Positions 44,292-53,300 of a DNA stretch of 64,000 nt are shown here, one piece after another. A program made the translations under genes and the position numbers. The DNA comes from Bacteroidota bacterium (GTDB lineage: Bacteria > Bacteroidota > Rhodothermia > Rhodothermales > UBA10348), in NCBI GenBank assembly GCA_022567305.1, contig JADFHF010000003.1, positions 62,001 to 126,000 on the forward strand, in the 5' to 3' direction. Numbering within the stretch: position 1 is the first letter of the stretch; each line of letters opens with the position of its first letter. The notes under the pieces were generated by a model, which saw only the letters and a program-made list of their open reading frames with translations, was not told the DNA's origin and did not search any database.

Positions 44292-45086
44292 TCGAACGAT
44301 GGATGCGAGGACGAACACAACCCCCAACATCGCGACGACTGACGATCCCGCCGGAAAGTCGAACTGAACGGAAAAATAAATCCCCAAAAAGCCACCGAGG
44401 GCGGACAGAGAAAGGGTCAGAGGAATCAACGCGATCTTACTCCGAGTTATCAGAATCGCGGACACGGGCGGGACGACAAGGAAACTGAATACAGGAATGA
44501 CTCCACCCACGTTAACGGCCAGGACGATGGCCAATCCGATCGAGATATAAAACAGGAAATTCCAAAGGTTAAATGAACCCAGGTCGTCGATCTCCCGATT
44601 CCCAAATTTTTCTGTAAGCTCAAAGAACTGGCGTCGGAAAATGAAGTGGACGACGCCAAGAATTCCAAATACGATCGCCATAGAAGTGATTTCGGAATCG
44701 GTGACCGTAAAGAGACTTCCAAAGAGCACTTCCTGAATATCTGAATCGCCATGAGCAGCTTTTGAAATGAGAAGCACCGTCAGGGCGGACGAGACCGCGT
44801 ATAGAATTCCTATTATGGCTTCCTGCTTGAGACGCTTATCCGTCACTTTGATAAACGACATCAGAAGAGCGCCGACGAGCGTAAAGACCATCGAGACGGT
44901 CGTGGGTTCGAGTGCTAAGTAGGCGGCAACCGCCACGCCAAGCATCGAGATTTGACCCAGGGCTAGGTCAACGAAAACAATCCCGCGCCCAACCACATGC
45001 GTTCCCAAATACGCAAGGAGCAACCCCATGATGATCGTAACCAGTAATGCCGATCGAACAAATTCAAGGGCGAATAGATCGGGCAT
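44247..45086 (-). CDS. Metal (zinc/manganese) ABC transporter permease
   Basis: 279 aa. About eight membrane segments: SALLVTIIMGLLLAYLGTHV, LALGQISMLGVAVAAYLALE, VSMVFTLVGALLMSFIK, IIGILYAVSSALTVLLI, IVFGILGVVHFIF, NFLFYISIGLAIVLAVNVGG and FSFLVVPPVSAILIT. This is the ZnuB/MntB (ABC-3) layout. It forms the inner-membrane channel for the substrate-binding protein encoded 21 bp upstream. No ATPase gene is in the operon. Confidence 0.87.
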   Translation of the reverse strand: MPDLFALEFVRSALLVTIIMGLLLAYLGTHVVGRGIVFVDLALGQISMLGVAVAAYLALEPTTVSMVFTLVGALLMSFIKVTDKRLKQEAIIGILYAVSSALTVLLISKAAHGDSDIQEVLFGSLFTVTDSEITSMAIVFGILGVVHFIFRRQFFELTEKFGNREIDDLGSFNLWNFLFYISIGLAIVLAVNVGGVIPVFSFLVVPPVSAILITRSKIALIPLTLSLSALGGFLGIYFSVQFDFPAGSSVVAMLGVVFVLASIVRLVRGKAEPTGSSET

Positions 45087-45107
45087 ATCGGGAACGGTGA
45101 AGGTTAA

Positions 45108-46046
45108 CTACTCAGTCGCTGACTCAAACGCGTTAACCATCAACTCGACGTTGTAATCGAATAGGTCGAACACGGTGTCGATACCGTCATAGGCACCAAC
45201 GGATGATGCGAGCGGTACGACAACGCCGTTTACTCGACTCACGACTAGATTTGCAGCATCCTGTTTATAGTAGGGAGCAATAATAAGGACCTTCAAATTA
45301 TCCTGCTGCATATGACGAATGATCAGCGCCAGCTGGGATGGCGTGGGAGGGATACCAGGCTTGGGCTCCAGAAAGTCGGCGATATCCAGACCAAACGCTT
45401 CCTCGAAATAGGGCCATTGATTGTGATAGGCAACAATGTGAGCTCCTCTGTAGGGCTCCATTCGCTCTTTCCATTCGACGTAAAGACTGTCGAGACGGGT
45501 ACTGAAATGCTCGAGATTCTCATCGAACTGGCTCTTGTTGGCCGGCAAGAGGCGATTCAGGGCCTTCGTGATGTTCCGAGCGACGATCTGTACTCGGTCT
45601 GGATCCAGCCAATAATGAGGATTGCCGAAGATATGGATGTCTCCTTCTTCCCGGCTCGCACGGGTTGGCACTTCCAGAAGAGGTACATCGATCGATGCAT
45701 CTACATATCCTTCGCCACCTGGCTGAATGCGCGAGTTTCGAGCGCTGTTGAGCAGGGCCGGAACCCAACCCAGTTCGAGATCGAGGCCGACCGTAATAAA
45801 CATGTCGGCACGAGTCAGCTTCAATATATAGCTGGGTTTCGGATCGACGAAATGGGGGTTTTGGTAGCCCGTAGCAATCGAAAACGTCTCGACCAGGTCG
45901 CCGCCAATCTCGTTGGCTAGATACGCCAGGTCGGGAAGCGTTGTGACAATTCGAAGCTTTTCCTGTGCGGCTGCACGACTCGGCACAAGCAAAAATAGAG
46001 TCAGGATTATGCACCCTGTTAACCCTCTTCGTTTCATTTTTCTCAC
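45108..46046 (-). CDS. Zinc-type ABC transporter substrate-binding protein
   Basis: 312 aa; an alternative ATG lies two codons in. Signal peptide: LTGCIILTLFLLVPSRAAA. Metal-site regions of the cluster A-I family: TTLPDLAYLANEIGGD, ATGYQNPHFVDPKPS, HIFGNPHYWLDPD, VAYHNQWPYFEEAFGL and IIAPYYKQDAANLV. The usual His-rich loop is absent. It captures Zn2+ or Mn2+ in the periplasm and hands it to the permease. It sits between the outer-membrane protein gene (18 bp) and the permease gene (21 bp). Confidence 0.85.
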   Translation of the reverse strand: MRKMKRRGLTGCIILTLFLLVPSRAAAQEKLRIVTTLPDLAYLANEIGGDLVETFSIATGYQNPHFVDPKPSYILKLTRADMFITVGLDLELGWVPALLNSARNSRIQPGGEGYVDASIDVPLLEVPTRASREEGDIHIFGNPHYWLDPDRVQIVARNITKALNRLLPANKSQFDENLEHFSTRLDSLYVEWKERMEPYRGAHIVAYHNQWPYFEEAFGLDIADFLEPKPGIPPTPSQLALIIRHMQQDNLKVLIIAPYYKQDAANLVVSRVNGVVVPLASSVGAYDGIDTVFDLFDYNVELMVNAFESATE

Positions 46047-46064
46047 GGAAATGGGTGTTCGAAA

Positions 46065-47222
46065 TTAATATTCGTGTGCGCCATGCGTGCCCATGACAAA
46101 GACGGCCCTGACCACTCCAGTATACATGCTGTCGAAGTGCTCGCTCCATCTACGCCTGATACCGAACTCAATCTTCTGAAATTCCGTCACGTACCATGTG
46201 AGGGTTGCAGAGAAGCCATTTTCATTCCAATCTGGATCGTCCGGGAGGTCTGAATGATCAAATCGACCGGTAAAGAACCATCGCCCGGCGAATTGGTAGC
46301 TCGCAAGGGCATAGAACCCCCACGTCGATATGTCGTCATCATTTGTTTCCATCTTACTGAGAAACACCTCCATCTGCGCGGTAAAGGACTGATAGGTGTT
46401 GAATCGAACGGGTTTCCACTTGTAAGTCAGATCTGCACCTCCCAGAAACGACGTCATTCCTCGCTGATTAGGTCCTGAAAGTCCGGAGACACCCAACTCC
46501 AGTGTCGCGTCCGCTGAGAGATCCCAGAAATTTTTCAGGTGGGTCGTATAGAGAAATCGATTGTTTCCAGCCACATCAAAACTCGGACTATGATGAGGGC
46601 CTCGCGTGATCTCCAACGACACTTCCTGATAAAAGGAGTTGTTCGGAATGAGCCAACTCAGGCCTACACCCTGATCATTCAATCCCTCAAGGCCAAAATA
46701 ATTCTCGTAGACGAGAGGGATGTCAGGAAACGGAAGAGCGTGCGGATGAATGCGATTAATTTTGCCCACGTTGCTTCGAAACTTCCCTGCTTTTAACTGA
46801 AGCTGATGGGGGAGAGCGAGCGTCGTGAGGTATGCCTCCTCCAGCTCAAACTCAATGTCGCCGTCTTCGTTGTGGGCGGCTATATATATTTCCGCTCGGG
46901 CAAACGGGTCGATCACGGACTTGAACGCAGTTTCAACTTCGTGAAGTTCGAAATCGAAATTCCGTTCCCCCTCGGAGAAGATAAGCGCCCGTATATCTCC
47001 AATGACTGAGATGTCCGGATTGGTCGCAGGTCGGGCTCGAAAGGTGTTCTGACGAGGTAGCGATGGAGTCAAAGCGCCCAAATCTCGCTGAAGTTCCAAC
47101 AGAAGGGAGTCCACGGCTACGACGGAATCTGGATCCTGAGCGACAGCGGAATAACTGAAGAGTGCCCACAACGTGAAACATGTGAGCGTGCGAATCACGA
47201 ATTTATTTAGATTCGTAGCCAT
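46065..47222 (-). CDS. Outer-membrane beta-barrel protein of zinc operon
   Basis: 385 aa. Signal peptide: RTLTCFTLWALFSYSAVAQ. The rest is built of alternating strands typical of porins (FDFELHEVETAFKSVIDPFA, HQLQLKAGKFRSNVGKINRI, FQKIEFGIRRRWSEHF) and ends with an aromatic (HGAHEY). The family is not named here; its place 18 bp before the binding-protein gene suggests a porin that lets metal through the outer membrane. No TonB plug is visible. Confidence 0.65.
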   Translation of the reverse strand: MATNLNKFVIRTLTCFTLWALFSYSAVAQDPDSVVAVDSLLLELQRDLGALTPSLPRQNTFRARPATNPDISVIGDIRALIFSEGERNFDFELHEVETAFKSVIDPFARAEIYIAAHNEDGDIEFELEEAYLTTLALPHQLQLKAGKFRSNVGKINRIHPHALPFPDIPLVYENYFGLEGLNDQGVGLSWLIPNNSFYQEVSLEITRGPHHSPSFDVAGNNRFLYTTHLKNFWDLSADATLELGVSGLSGPNQRGMTSFLGGADLTYKWKPVRFNTYQSFTAQMEVFLSKMETNDDDISTWGFYALASYQFAGRWFFTGRFDHSDLPDDPDWNENGFSATLTWYVTEFQKIEFGIRRRWSEHFDSMYTGVVRAVFVMGTHGAHEY

Positions 47223-47243
47223 CCTCGAACACCTGATCCAAGT

Positions 47244-48119
47244 TCATGCGATACCGTCAGGATGGTCTTCAGCTACTGGATCTTCCGAAAACTTCGAACC
47301 GGACGGAGCCCGATACTCCTGAAAAGGAATGGCTAACAAGTTTATGAGATCGTTGTTCTCTTCAGGCTTCATATGCGTATCGATGCCGTAGTGAAGTTCA
47401 GTTGTTTTCTCAACTTCGGTAAAAGTCCCAAACATTCTGTCCCAGATAGAGAGGACATTTCCATAATTTGTATCCGTCAGCGGCTGCGAAAAATGATGGT
47501 GCACCTTGTGCATGTTTGGTGTGACGAAGACGTATGAAACGATCTTGTCAATCGCTCGTGGGGATTGGATGTTTGCATGAGTGATCTGAGTAAACAAGGC
47601 GGAAATCGTTTGATATAGGAGAACAACGCCTATCGGAACGCCTGCAACCAAGACGCCGAGTATAGTAAACGCGGCCCGAAAGACCGATTCTCCGGGATGA
47701 TGGCGCAGTCCCGTCGTCACGTCGACGTGGGTATCGGTGTGATGAATCAAGTGGAACTTCCACATCCATTTGATGCGGTGCTCGATCCAGTGGATGAAAT
47801 ATGCCCCAATCAAATCGAGTAACATGAGACCCAGAACGACGTGCAGCCAGGTGGGTAAAGAGACGTAATAGAGCACCCCGATCCGATTCGACGCCGTGTA
47901 GTCCGCGGACGCGACCAATAAAAACGCCAGGGAGAAATTGACGACCAGGGTCGTGAGCGTAAAAAATATATTCAGTGCAGCGTGGCGAATTCGGTGTTTC
48001 GAAAATGAGAATAGCGGTATCGCGCTCTCGAGCATCCAGAACGCCATCAGGCCGCCTACCAAAGCTGCGGTCCGATAGGTGGGAGGGATCGTCTCGAAAA
48101 AGTCCAGAAAAGATTCCAT
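47244..48119 (-). CDS. Sterol desaturase / fatty acid hydroxylase family membrane protein
   Basis: 291 aa with four to five membrane segments and the diiron His clusters HWIEH, HLIHHTDTHVD, HANIQ and HKVHHHFS; WMWKFHLIHH and FGTFTEVEKTTELHYG are typical of the family. It oxidises C-H bonds in lipids. It lies in the same closely packed minus-strand run as the zinc genes (21 bp to the porin-like gene), so expression is probably shared; a link to zinc is not obvious. Confidence 0.87.
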   Translation of the reverse strand: MESFLDFFETIPPTYRTAALVGGLMAFWMLESAIPLFSFSKHRIRHAALNIFFTLTTLVVNFSLAFLLVASADYTASNRIGVLYYVSLPTWLHVVLGLMLLDLIGAYFIHWIEHRIKWMWKFHLIHHTDTHVDVTTGLRHHPGESVFRAAFTILGVLVAGVPIGVVLLYQTISALFTQITHANIQSPRAIDKIVSYVFVTPNMHKVHHHFSQPLTDTNYGNVLSIWDRMFGTFTEVEKTTELHYGIDTHMKPEENNDLINLLAIPFQEYRAPSGSKFSEDPVAEDHPDGIA

Positions 48120-48137
48120 GTTAACAGCCGGGGATGA

Positions 48138-48794
48138 TCATCTGGAATAGTTTACGACGTAATCGGGAACCGCAATTCCTTCGGTCAGCCTTTCGTCGTC
48201 GATCGGCGGCAGCGTCTGCTGCCTCATTGGAATGACACCGGCCCATACGGGAAGATCGTAGTCTGCATCGTCGTCACCCGGGTGGCCCGTTCGAATTTTT
48301 GCCGTGCCTTCGTCAATGCTCATGGAGATTAGCGTCGTGGCGTTCAATTCTTGTTCAGAGGGTAGCCTTGCATCTTCCCATCGCCCGGGAACTAGGTGCT
48401 CTGTCAGCACTTTCAAGCCATGCATTTTTTGATCCCGTTCTTCTACGATACGTCCGTTTCCAAAGAGAACGACTGAGCGATAGTTCATTGAGTGGTGAAA
48501 AACCGATCGCGCCAGAACGAGGCCGTCCAACAGTGTGATTGTAACGCAAAGATCATGGCCTTCTTTGAAATGCTTCAGCATCCTGCTTGCCGACGAACCG
48601 TGAAGAAGCAGGCGGTTGCCATCTCTAGCGTGGATGCTGGGAATAACAAATGGTTTGCCATCCACCACGAATCCAATGTGACAGATCAGCGCCTCATCGA
48701 TGATGCCGAAGATCGTATGCTCGTCGTATTTCGCTCGTTCCGGAAGACGCGTGACCCTGTTCCGTTTCGTCTGTTCAAATTCTGACATGGGCAT
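48138..48794 (-). CDS. Pyridoxamine-5'-phosphate-oxidase-family (NimA-like) flavoprotein
   Basis: 218 aa (ATG at 48788 is an equally good start). Split-barrel flavin fold: TIFGIIDEALICHIGFVVDG, KPFVIPSIHARDGNRLLLHG, SASRMLKHFKEGHDLCVTIT, LLDGLVLARSVFHHSMNYRS and VVLFGNGRIVEERDQKM. Members bind FMN or F420 and reduce varied substrates. First gene of the five-gene minus-strand run (gaps of 18-21 bp) ending with the zinc permease. Confidence 0.8.
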   Translation of the reverse strand: MPMSEFEQTKRNRVTRLPERAKYDEHTIFGIIDEALICHIGFVVDGKPFVIPSIHARDGNRLLLHGSSASRMLKHFKEGHDLCVTITLLDGLVLARSVFHHSMNYRSVVLFGNGRIVEERDQKMHGLKVLTEHLVPGRWEDARLPSEQELNATTLISMSIDEGTAKIRTGHPGDDDADYDLPVWAGVIPMRQQTLPPIDDERLTEGIAVPDYVVNYSR

Positions 48795-48968
48795 TTCGAC
48801 AATGCATAAGCAATAAAGTGTTAAAGGTTCAAAATATTAAAGATTCGGATGCTTTGTGGACGAGTGATCGGTTCGGACTCCATCGTGGAATACAGATGAT
48901 TTTACGAACGGATGCACTCTTTACGATGATTGTATAGTTTTCGGGGGATAAACACACCTTTCAAGCAG

Positions 48969-49559
48969 ATGAAACGATTCAATATTCTTGGCCTGGCTAT
49001 GCTCCTGGCTGCCTGTTCACAGGCGCAGGTCCCGCCAGCTCAAGACCAAGTCAGTGGTGCCATATTGGCTGCACCCGAGGCGGATCGAGCCGAAGTAACG
49101 GTTATTGGGTACATAAGCCCGGGTAGGATGTCGATATTAAAACAGGGATCCAACGAATTGATTTGTGTGGCCGACAATCCGGATCGAGAGGGATTTAACG
49201 TGGCCTGCTATCACAGGGATCTTGACCCGTATATGGCTCGAGGACGTGAACTACGCCAGGAAGGTGTCGGCGGGAACGAAAACCTTGCAACACGGGCGGC
49301 TGAAGTTGAGGCAGGGACGCTCTCGTGGCCCTCGCATTCGTCGACGCTATATGTGCTCTCCGGTGATGAAGGTGCTTTCGATCCCGAGACGGGCACAGCC
49401 GAGACGGCTCATCTCCGGTACGTCATCTACGTCCCTTACGCGACCAGTGAATCGATCGGGCTATCAGAGACACCAACGGCACCCGGCGCTCCGTGGTTGA
49501 TGAATTCCGGTTCGTATAGAGCTCATATCATGATCGTTCCGTCGGGAACGGATCGCTAA
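48969..49559 (+). CDS. Hypothetical lipoprotein
   Basis: 196 aa from ATG 48969. The type II signal FNILGLAMLLAACSQA contains the lipobox Cys. The mature protein repeats no known domain; it has AGTLSWPSHSSTLYVLSGDE and ETAHLRYVIYVPYATSES. A single plus-strand gene divergent from the flavoprotein and convergent with the M55 gene. Function unknown; location is probably the periplasmic face of a membrane. Confidence 0.6.
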   Translation: MKRFNILGLAMLLAACSQAQVPPAQDQVSGAILAAPEADRAEVTVIGYISPGRMSILKQGSNELICVADNPDREGFNVACYHRDLDPYMARGRELRQEGVGGNENLATRAAEVEAGTLSWPSHSSTLYVLSGDEGAFDPETGTAETAHLRYVIYVPYATSESIGLSETPTAPGAPWLMNSGSYRAHIMIVPSGTDR

Positions 49560-49570
49560 TACGGAAGCGG

Positions 49571-50452
49571 TTACCAGCTGATGTACTTGTACATCAAACG
49601 GATCAGGCGGTATGCTTCGTCCATGGTATCCGCATCGTATTCAACCGTATAACCGTCGATTCTCTTCATTCCGGGGACGGCCTGGAGAATGTCTGGGCGC
49701 GTCGTACTTGCGAAGCGCATCCGAATCGTAACAGGCGAGCCAATATCAAAAATCTGACTCTGTGACAGGTTTTCAAGCGCTTTAGTCGTTCCCTCGTGGA
49801 GTCTGCGGTTCACTTCATCGGGGTGTACAAGACGAGCAACCTGTTGGCCGATCGCGACTTTCGTACTGATCGTCACGGCGCCGGTCAGAGCGGCAAATTG
49901 ATCGGCGAAAGCCTGATCACCGGCTGCAAAGATGACTGGAACGCCTAGAGCCCCGGCAAAACTCGCATTCAATCCTCCTTCTCCGACTTCCGTGTTGTTC
50001 AACCAGAGTCCTTTGACAGAGCCAGACCCCGTGTGAGCAATAAAAGCATTTTCGGTTCCGGCTCGAGCGTGATACCCGATGAAAATCGCCGCATCGAACG
50101 AATCATCCAGCCCTTGTACCATACCAAGGGGTTTGATATTTCCCTGGATGTATTCGACATCCGGATGCAGTTTCATATGTCGAAGGTTCTGCATATCCCC
50201 ATGCGAGTCATTTACCAGAATGGTAGCTGGACCGTGTTCAAGAATCGCGTCGATTACGGTATTTACTTCCCGGGTCATGAGCTCACGACCCGTGTCGTAA
50301 TCCTTTCCGCTACTGGACGTCATCTTCCCCGTGCCGATTCCACCAATACCCTCCATATCCACGGAGATGAAAACGTTCAACGGAGAATTCTGAGCAAATC
50401 CCGTTTTGTGTCCTGCAAACAGAACCAGAAGAGTGAGCACATATTTTGACAT
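49571..50452 (-). CDS. M55-family D-aminopeptidase (DppA-like)
   Basis: 293 aa with a signal peptide (VLTLLVLFAGHKTGFAQ). Metal ligands are in NVFISVDMEGIGGI (Asp, Glu), ILVNDSHGDMQN (His) and IFIGYHARAGTENAFIAHTG (His), followed by KGLWLNNTEVGEGGLNASFA and the C-terminal MRFASTTRPDILQAVPG. Such enzymes cleave N-terminal D-amino acids from peptides, probably cell-wall fragments. The exported form is less usual than the cytoplasmic DppA. A 5' leader carries a tandem 18-bp duplication. Confidence 0.87.
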   Translation of the reverse strand: MSKYVLTLLVLFAGHKTGFAQNSPLNVFISVDMEGIGGIGTGKMTSSSGKDYDTGRELMTREVNTVIDAILEHGPATILVNDSHGDMQNLRHMKLHPDVEYIQGNIKPLGMVQGLDDSFDAAIFIGYHARAGTENAFIAHTGSGSVKGLWLNNTEVGEGGLNASFAGALGVPVIFAAGDQAFADQFAALTGAVTISTKVAIGQQVARLVHPDEVNRRLHEGTTKALENLSQSQIFDIGSPVTIRMRFASTTRPDILQAVPGMKRIDGYTVEYDADTMDEAYRLIRLMYKYISW

Positions 50453-50455
50453 GAA

Positions 50456-50491
50456 TCTGATGGTCGGGGGGTGTCTGATGGTCGGGGGATA
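50456..50491. repeat. Tandem duplication in the M55 gene leader
   Basis: TCTGATGGTCGGGGG occurs twice head to tail (unit length 18) just before the ATG of the M55 peptidase gene. It would place repeated CCCCCGACCATCAGA in the mRNA leader. Confidence 0.6.
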
Positions 50492-50525
50492 CCTTCGTCC
50501 CGGCGGACGTATTAAAATTGCTTGA

Positions 50526-51029
50526 CTAGGTTTTGTAGCGTCGCCCGCGATCCTCTTTTCGCCTTTCCCTCACAAAATCCATCACGGGTATCGTATATCC
50601 ACAGCTTGTCATCGTTCGTTCGACGTCCATCACTACGATTTGTCGATCGCGCATGATCGGATCATCGCCCACGCCGTTTCTTACGATGGCTTCAAGTTCT
50701 GAATCCTGGATCGATTCCGTAGTGGTCTTGCCATACAGGCGCACGATGGCGGCTTCTTCTTGTTCAAACGAGCAAATCATGATCGTAGCGGGTCCGTTCA
50801 GGCTGGCGTGCCGTGCCGTCTCGTTCCCGCTTCCTCCGAAATCAAGATAAGCGACGCGGTTGGGTCCCAAAATATGAAGCGGTGTACCGCCTTTCGGTGA
50901 CAGATTCACCGGTCCCACACCATCGGGTCCATCGGTTAATTCTGAACCGATACTCGCGATGAAGAATACATGCGAGTTTCTGATCAATGCGGCCTGTTTT
51001 TCCGTTATTTCATGCTCAACTCCAGCCAT
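50526..51029 (-). CDS. Pyridoxamine-5'-phosphate-oxidase-family flavoprotein
   Basis: 167 aa. Split barrel motifs: QAALIRNSHVFFIASIGSE, GVGPVNLSPKGGTPLHILGP, RVAYLDFGGSGNETARHASL and ATIMICSFEQEEAAIVRLYG, ending MTSCGYTIPVMDFVRERRKE, a C-terminus common in one FMN-binding subfamily. Substrate unknown. Isolated from neighbours by 70-80 bp on each side, all on the same strand. Confidence 0.8.
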   Translation of the reverse strand: MAGVEHEITEKQAALIRNSHVFFIASIGSELTDGPDGVGPVNLSPKGGTPLHILGPNRVAYLDFGGSGNETARHASLNGPATIMICSFEQEEAAIVRLYGKTTTESIQDSELEAIVRNGVGDDPIMRDRQIVVMDVERTMTSCGYTIPVMDFVRERRKEDRGRRYKT

Positions 51030-51105
51030 ACGAACACCGTTAAGATATTATAAATGAATAGCTAAGCATTATTGATCATATGATCAATAAATAATTTCGT
51101 CCGTC

Positions 51106-51297
51106 TCAAGTAAATGTCCCGAGTCCCCCTGAGAATCCCACGGTAAGGAAGACGATAATCATCGCCACGATATAAATCGGGATGGTGACGATGATGACGG
51201 CCAATATCCATTTCCATGCAATTCTTAGCACGTCGGAGAACGGAATATCGAGCCCGGAAATAGTGACTTCTTGATGTGAATATCCACGGTCTTCCAT
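51106..51297 (-). CDS. Small single-pass membrane protein
   Basis: 63 aa. A soluble N-terminus (MEDRGYSHQEVTISGLDIPF) leads into one long hydrophobic segment (ILAVIIVTIPIYIVAMIIVF) with a glycine-rich C-terminus. No family recognised. It lies 19 bp after the GNAT stop on the same strand, so it is probably co-transcribed. Confidence 0.55.
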   Translation of the reverse strand: MEDRGYSHQEVTISGLDIPFSDVLRIAWKWILAVIIVTIPIYIVAMIIVFLTVGFSGGLGTFT

Positions 51298-51316
51298 AGC
51301 GGTTTCTCAGTTGGGT

Positions 51317-51865
51317 TTAAGTTTCGATGGTTACATACTCGGAATGATTCTCAAGAGCATACCGAAGGCAATCCTGCCGATGTTCCGGATGCAAAATAAC
51401 ACCTATTCGGAGAAGACCGAATCTCGCAGCCAGTCTTTGAGCGAGGTAGTTGTCCAGGTGCACAAATGCCACGATCGTCGATACAGACATTTCTTTGAAT
51501 GCATATCGGATCAGCACGTTCATGGCCTCCTGCGCAAAGCCCATCTTCCAATATTTCGGGACGAGGGAACCGTAGCACTCGATCTCACCTTGTGATTCCA
51601 GTCGGGACAGACCACATGATCCGACAAATTCGTTGGTCTTTCTGTCTGCGATACACAAGGCAACGACGGGATCCTCGGAGAAATATGATCCGATCACCCC
51701 GTAAAACAACTGTTTTGCACCGGATTCGGTTTTTTGCTCATTCGTAAATGTCAGAAACTGCGTTGCCTCCGGATGGGTCATGAAACGAATAAATCCTTCT
51801 TGGTCGCCATTCTGAAATGGTCTGACGATCAGGCGTTCTGAGAAAAGGGGGCCGGGTAGTTTCAT
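51317..51865 (-). CDS. GNAT-family acetyltransferase (RimJ/RimL type)
   Basis: 182 aa. Typical opening FSERLIVRPFQNGDQEGFIR, then EFVGSCGLSRLESQGEIECY and PKYWKMGFAQEAMNVLIRYA (acetyl-CoA motif), STIVAFVHLDNYLAQRLAAR. Length and order match RimJ/RimL-like enzymes that acetylate protein N-termini or small molecules. The start at 51865 is near-canonical. Follows the P1 peptidase gene by 37 bp. Confidence 0.85.
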   Translation of the reverse strand: MKLPGPLFSERLIVRPFQNGDQEGFIRFMTHPEATQFLTFTNEQKTESGAKQLFYGVIGSYFSEDPVVALCIADRKTNEFVGSCGLSRLESQGEIECYGSLVPKYWKMGFAQEAMNVLIRYAFKEMSVSTIVAFVHLDNYLAQRLAARFGLLRIGVILHPEHRQDCLRYALENHSEYVTIET

Positions 51866-51902
51866 CTATACAGCAGTGCTTTCGACGTTTGAAACTTGCG
51901 TC

Positions 51903-53117
51903 CTACTCAATCAGTCGATTGTACTTGCGAAGTATGTCTCTGAGACGATCATGTGGGATGGCAAAGGATGTGTTTCCATCCACACCTATTGTGGTTTCGG
52001 CAGCAACCATGGCATTCAGGATCGCTTCCTCTGTTGCTTCGATGGTTGCATTGAAAAGAGGTCCGATCCGGTCATTCGGTATCATTGCGAGTTCTTGAAT
52101 ACCACGTCGGGTGTGGGCGCCTTCATTGGCCGTGGAAAATGCGATAAAGATGTCCCCAGATCCGTTCGTGCCCTGGCCGCCCATCCTTCCGATGCCGAGC
52201 GGGATTCTACGTGCCAGTCTTTTTAGCTGATGAGGAAGAAGGGGGGCATCCGTGGCGATCACCACGATGATAGAGCCCCGTGCGTCATTCGATTGATCGG
52301 TCGGATTAAAAATGTATCGGAGATCTGTAATCTCTCTGCCAACCGGAACACCGGCGATCCTGAGTTGATCGCGCCCACCATAGTTCGCCTGTACGAGTGC
52401 ACCGACTGTGTATGTACTCCCGTCGACCTGGAGGACCCTCGATGACGTACCGGTTCCGCATTTGAAACCGTGACAGTTCATCCCGGTCCCCCCACCAACG
52501 ACTCCTTCGACAACAGGTCCTGATTGTGCAGAGTCCAGAGCCTCCAACACATGTTCTTCCTTCACATGTTGTCCGACGATGTCATTGAGCAATCCATCAT
52601 ACGTTTCAGCAACCAAAGGATAGGTGTACCAGAATCGCTCACCGTCGAACCAGTGCTTTGCGAGCCATGCGATGGTGGCATCTCTCACGACCCCGACACT
52701 GAACGTGTTGGTGATCAGTATGGGCGTCTCCAGAAATCCAGATTCTTCGACCCACGTCGTCCCCGTCATCTCCCCATTGCCGTTCAGTGTATACCAGCCT
52801 GCGAAGACAGGATCGCTGTTCATACCACGGGGCAGAATCGCTGTGACGCCCGTTCGAGCAGGGCCTTCGCCGACAACCAAGGGTCCTTCCCCGTGAATGA
52901 TCGTCGAGAAACCAACGGTAATCCCCGGGACATCCGTTATGGCGTTGTAAGCGCCCGGGGTGCCGTCGAGAGGAATGCCGAGATCTCTTGCTCTCGGTTT
53001 GTCTTGCGCATTGGCTGAAATGGCGCGGTTTCCAAGAAGAACGAAAGCGAACAGCACGATCGCACCCAGGATCTGTGCCGGTCGTGGACTAGATTGGGTG
53101 AGCTGAATTCTTAACAT
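51903..53117 (-). CDS. P1-family (DmpA-type) aminopeptidase
   Basis: 404 aa with a signal peptide (ILGAIVLFAFVLLGNRAISA). Family features: DLGIPLDGTPGAYNAITDVP, GPARTGVTAILPRG, GGTGMNCHGFKCGTGTSSRV and LARRIPLGIGRMG leading into TNGSGDIFIAFSTAN. The Gly-Ser in NGSGD is the autocatalytic cleavage and nucleophile site of this group, so the protein probably splits into two chains. Substrates are N-terminal amino acids or beta-peptides. A 21-bp-periodic repeat lies upstream. Confidence 0.87.
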   Translation of the reverse strand: MLRIQLTQSSPRPAQILGAIVLFAFVLLGNRAISANAQDKPRARDLGIPLDGTPGAYNAITDVPGITVGFSTIIHGEGPLVVGEGPARTGVTAILPRGMNSDPVFAGWYTLNGNGEMTGTTWVEESGFLETPILITNTFSVGVVRDATIAWLAKHWFDGERFWYTYPLVAETYDGLLNDIVGQHVKEEHVLEALDSAQSGPVVEGVVGGGTGMNCHGFKCGTGTSSRVLQVDGSTYTVGALVQANYGGRDQLRIAGVPVGREITDLRYIFNPTDQSNDARGSIIVVIATDAPLLPHQLKRLARRIPLGIGRMGGQGTNGSGDIFIAFSTANEGAHTRRGIQELAMIPNDRIGPLFNATIEATEEAILNAMVAAETTIGVDGNTSFAIPHDRLRDILRKYNRLIE

Positions 53118-53182
53118 GGTGGGTCACCAGATAAAGTTCTTGTTACAGCGTAAGGAGTTCTATTCAAATAGTGTACTCCGAA

Positions 53183-53271
53183 TACTCTCAGATCGTGTAT
53201 GCGTGCTCCCATGCCACGTATTCGTGCTCCTACACTAAGTAACCATGCTCCCTTGGACAAGATCGTGCTCC
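53183..53271. repeat. Degenerate 21-bp-spaced TGCTCC repeat
   Basis: TGCTCC occurs at 53204, 53225, 53246 and 53266, with a related TACTCT at 53183; spacings are 21, 21, 21 and 20 bp. It lies upstream of the P1 peptidase gene (start 53117) and after the carbonic anhydrase stop (53301). A spacing of two helical turns would place sites on one DNA face. Confidence 0.5.
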
Positions 53272-53300
53272 GTAAATATCTGTATCACCTTGCGGCTTAT

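Noticed and set aside
45312-45920. 202-aa plus-strand ORF
   Set aside because: Antisense to the zinc-binding protein gene and without features of its own.
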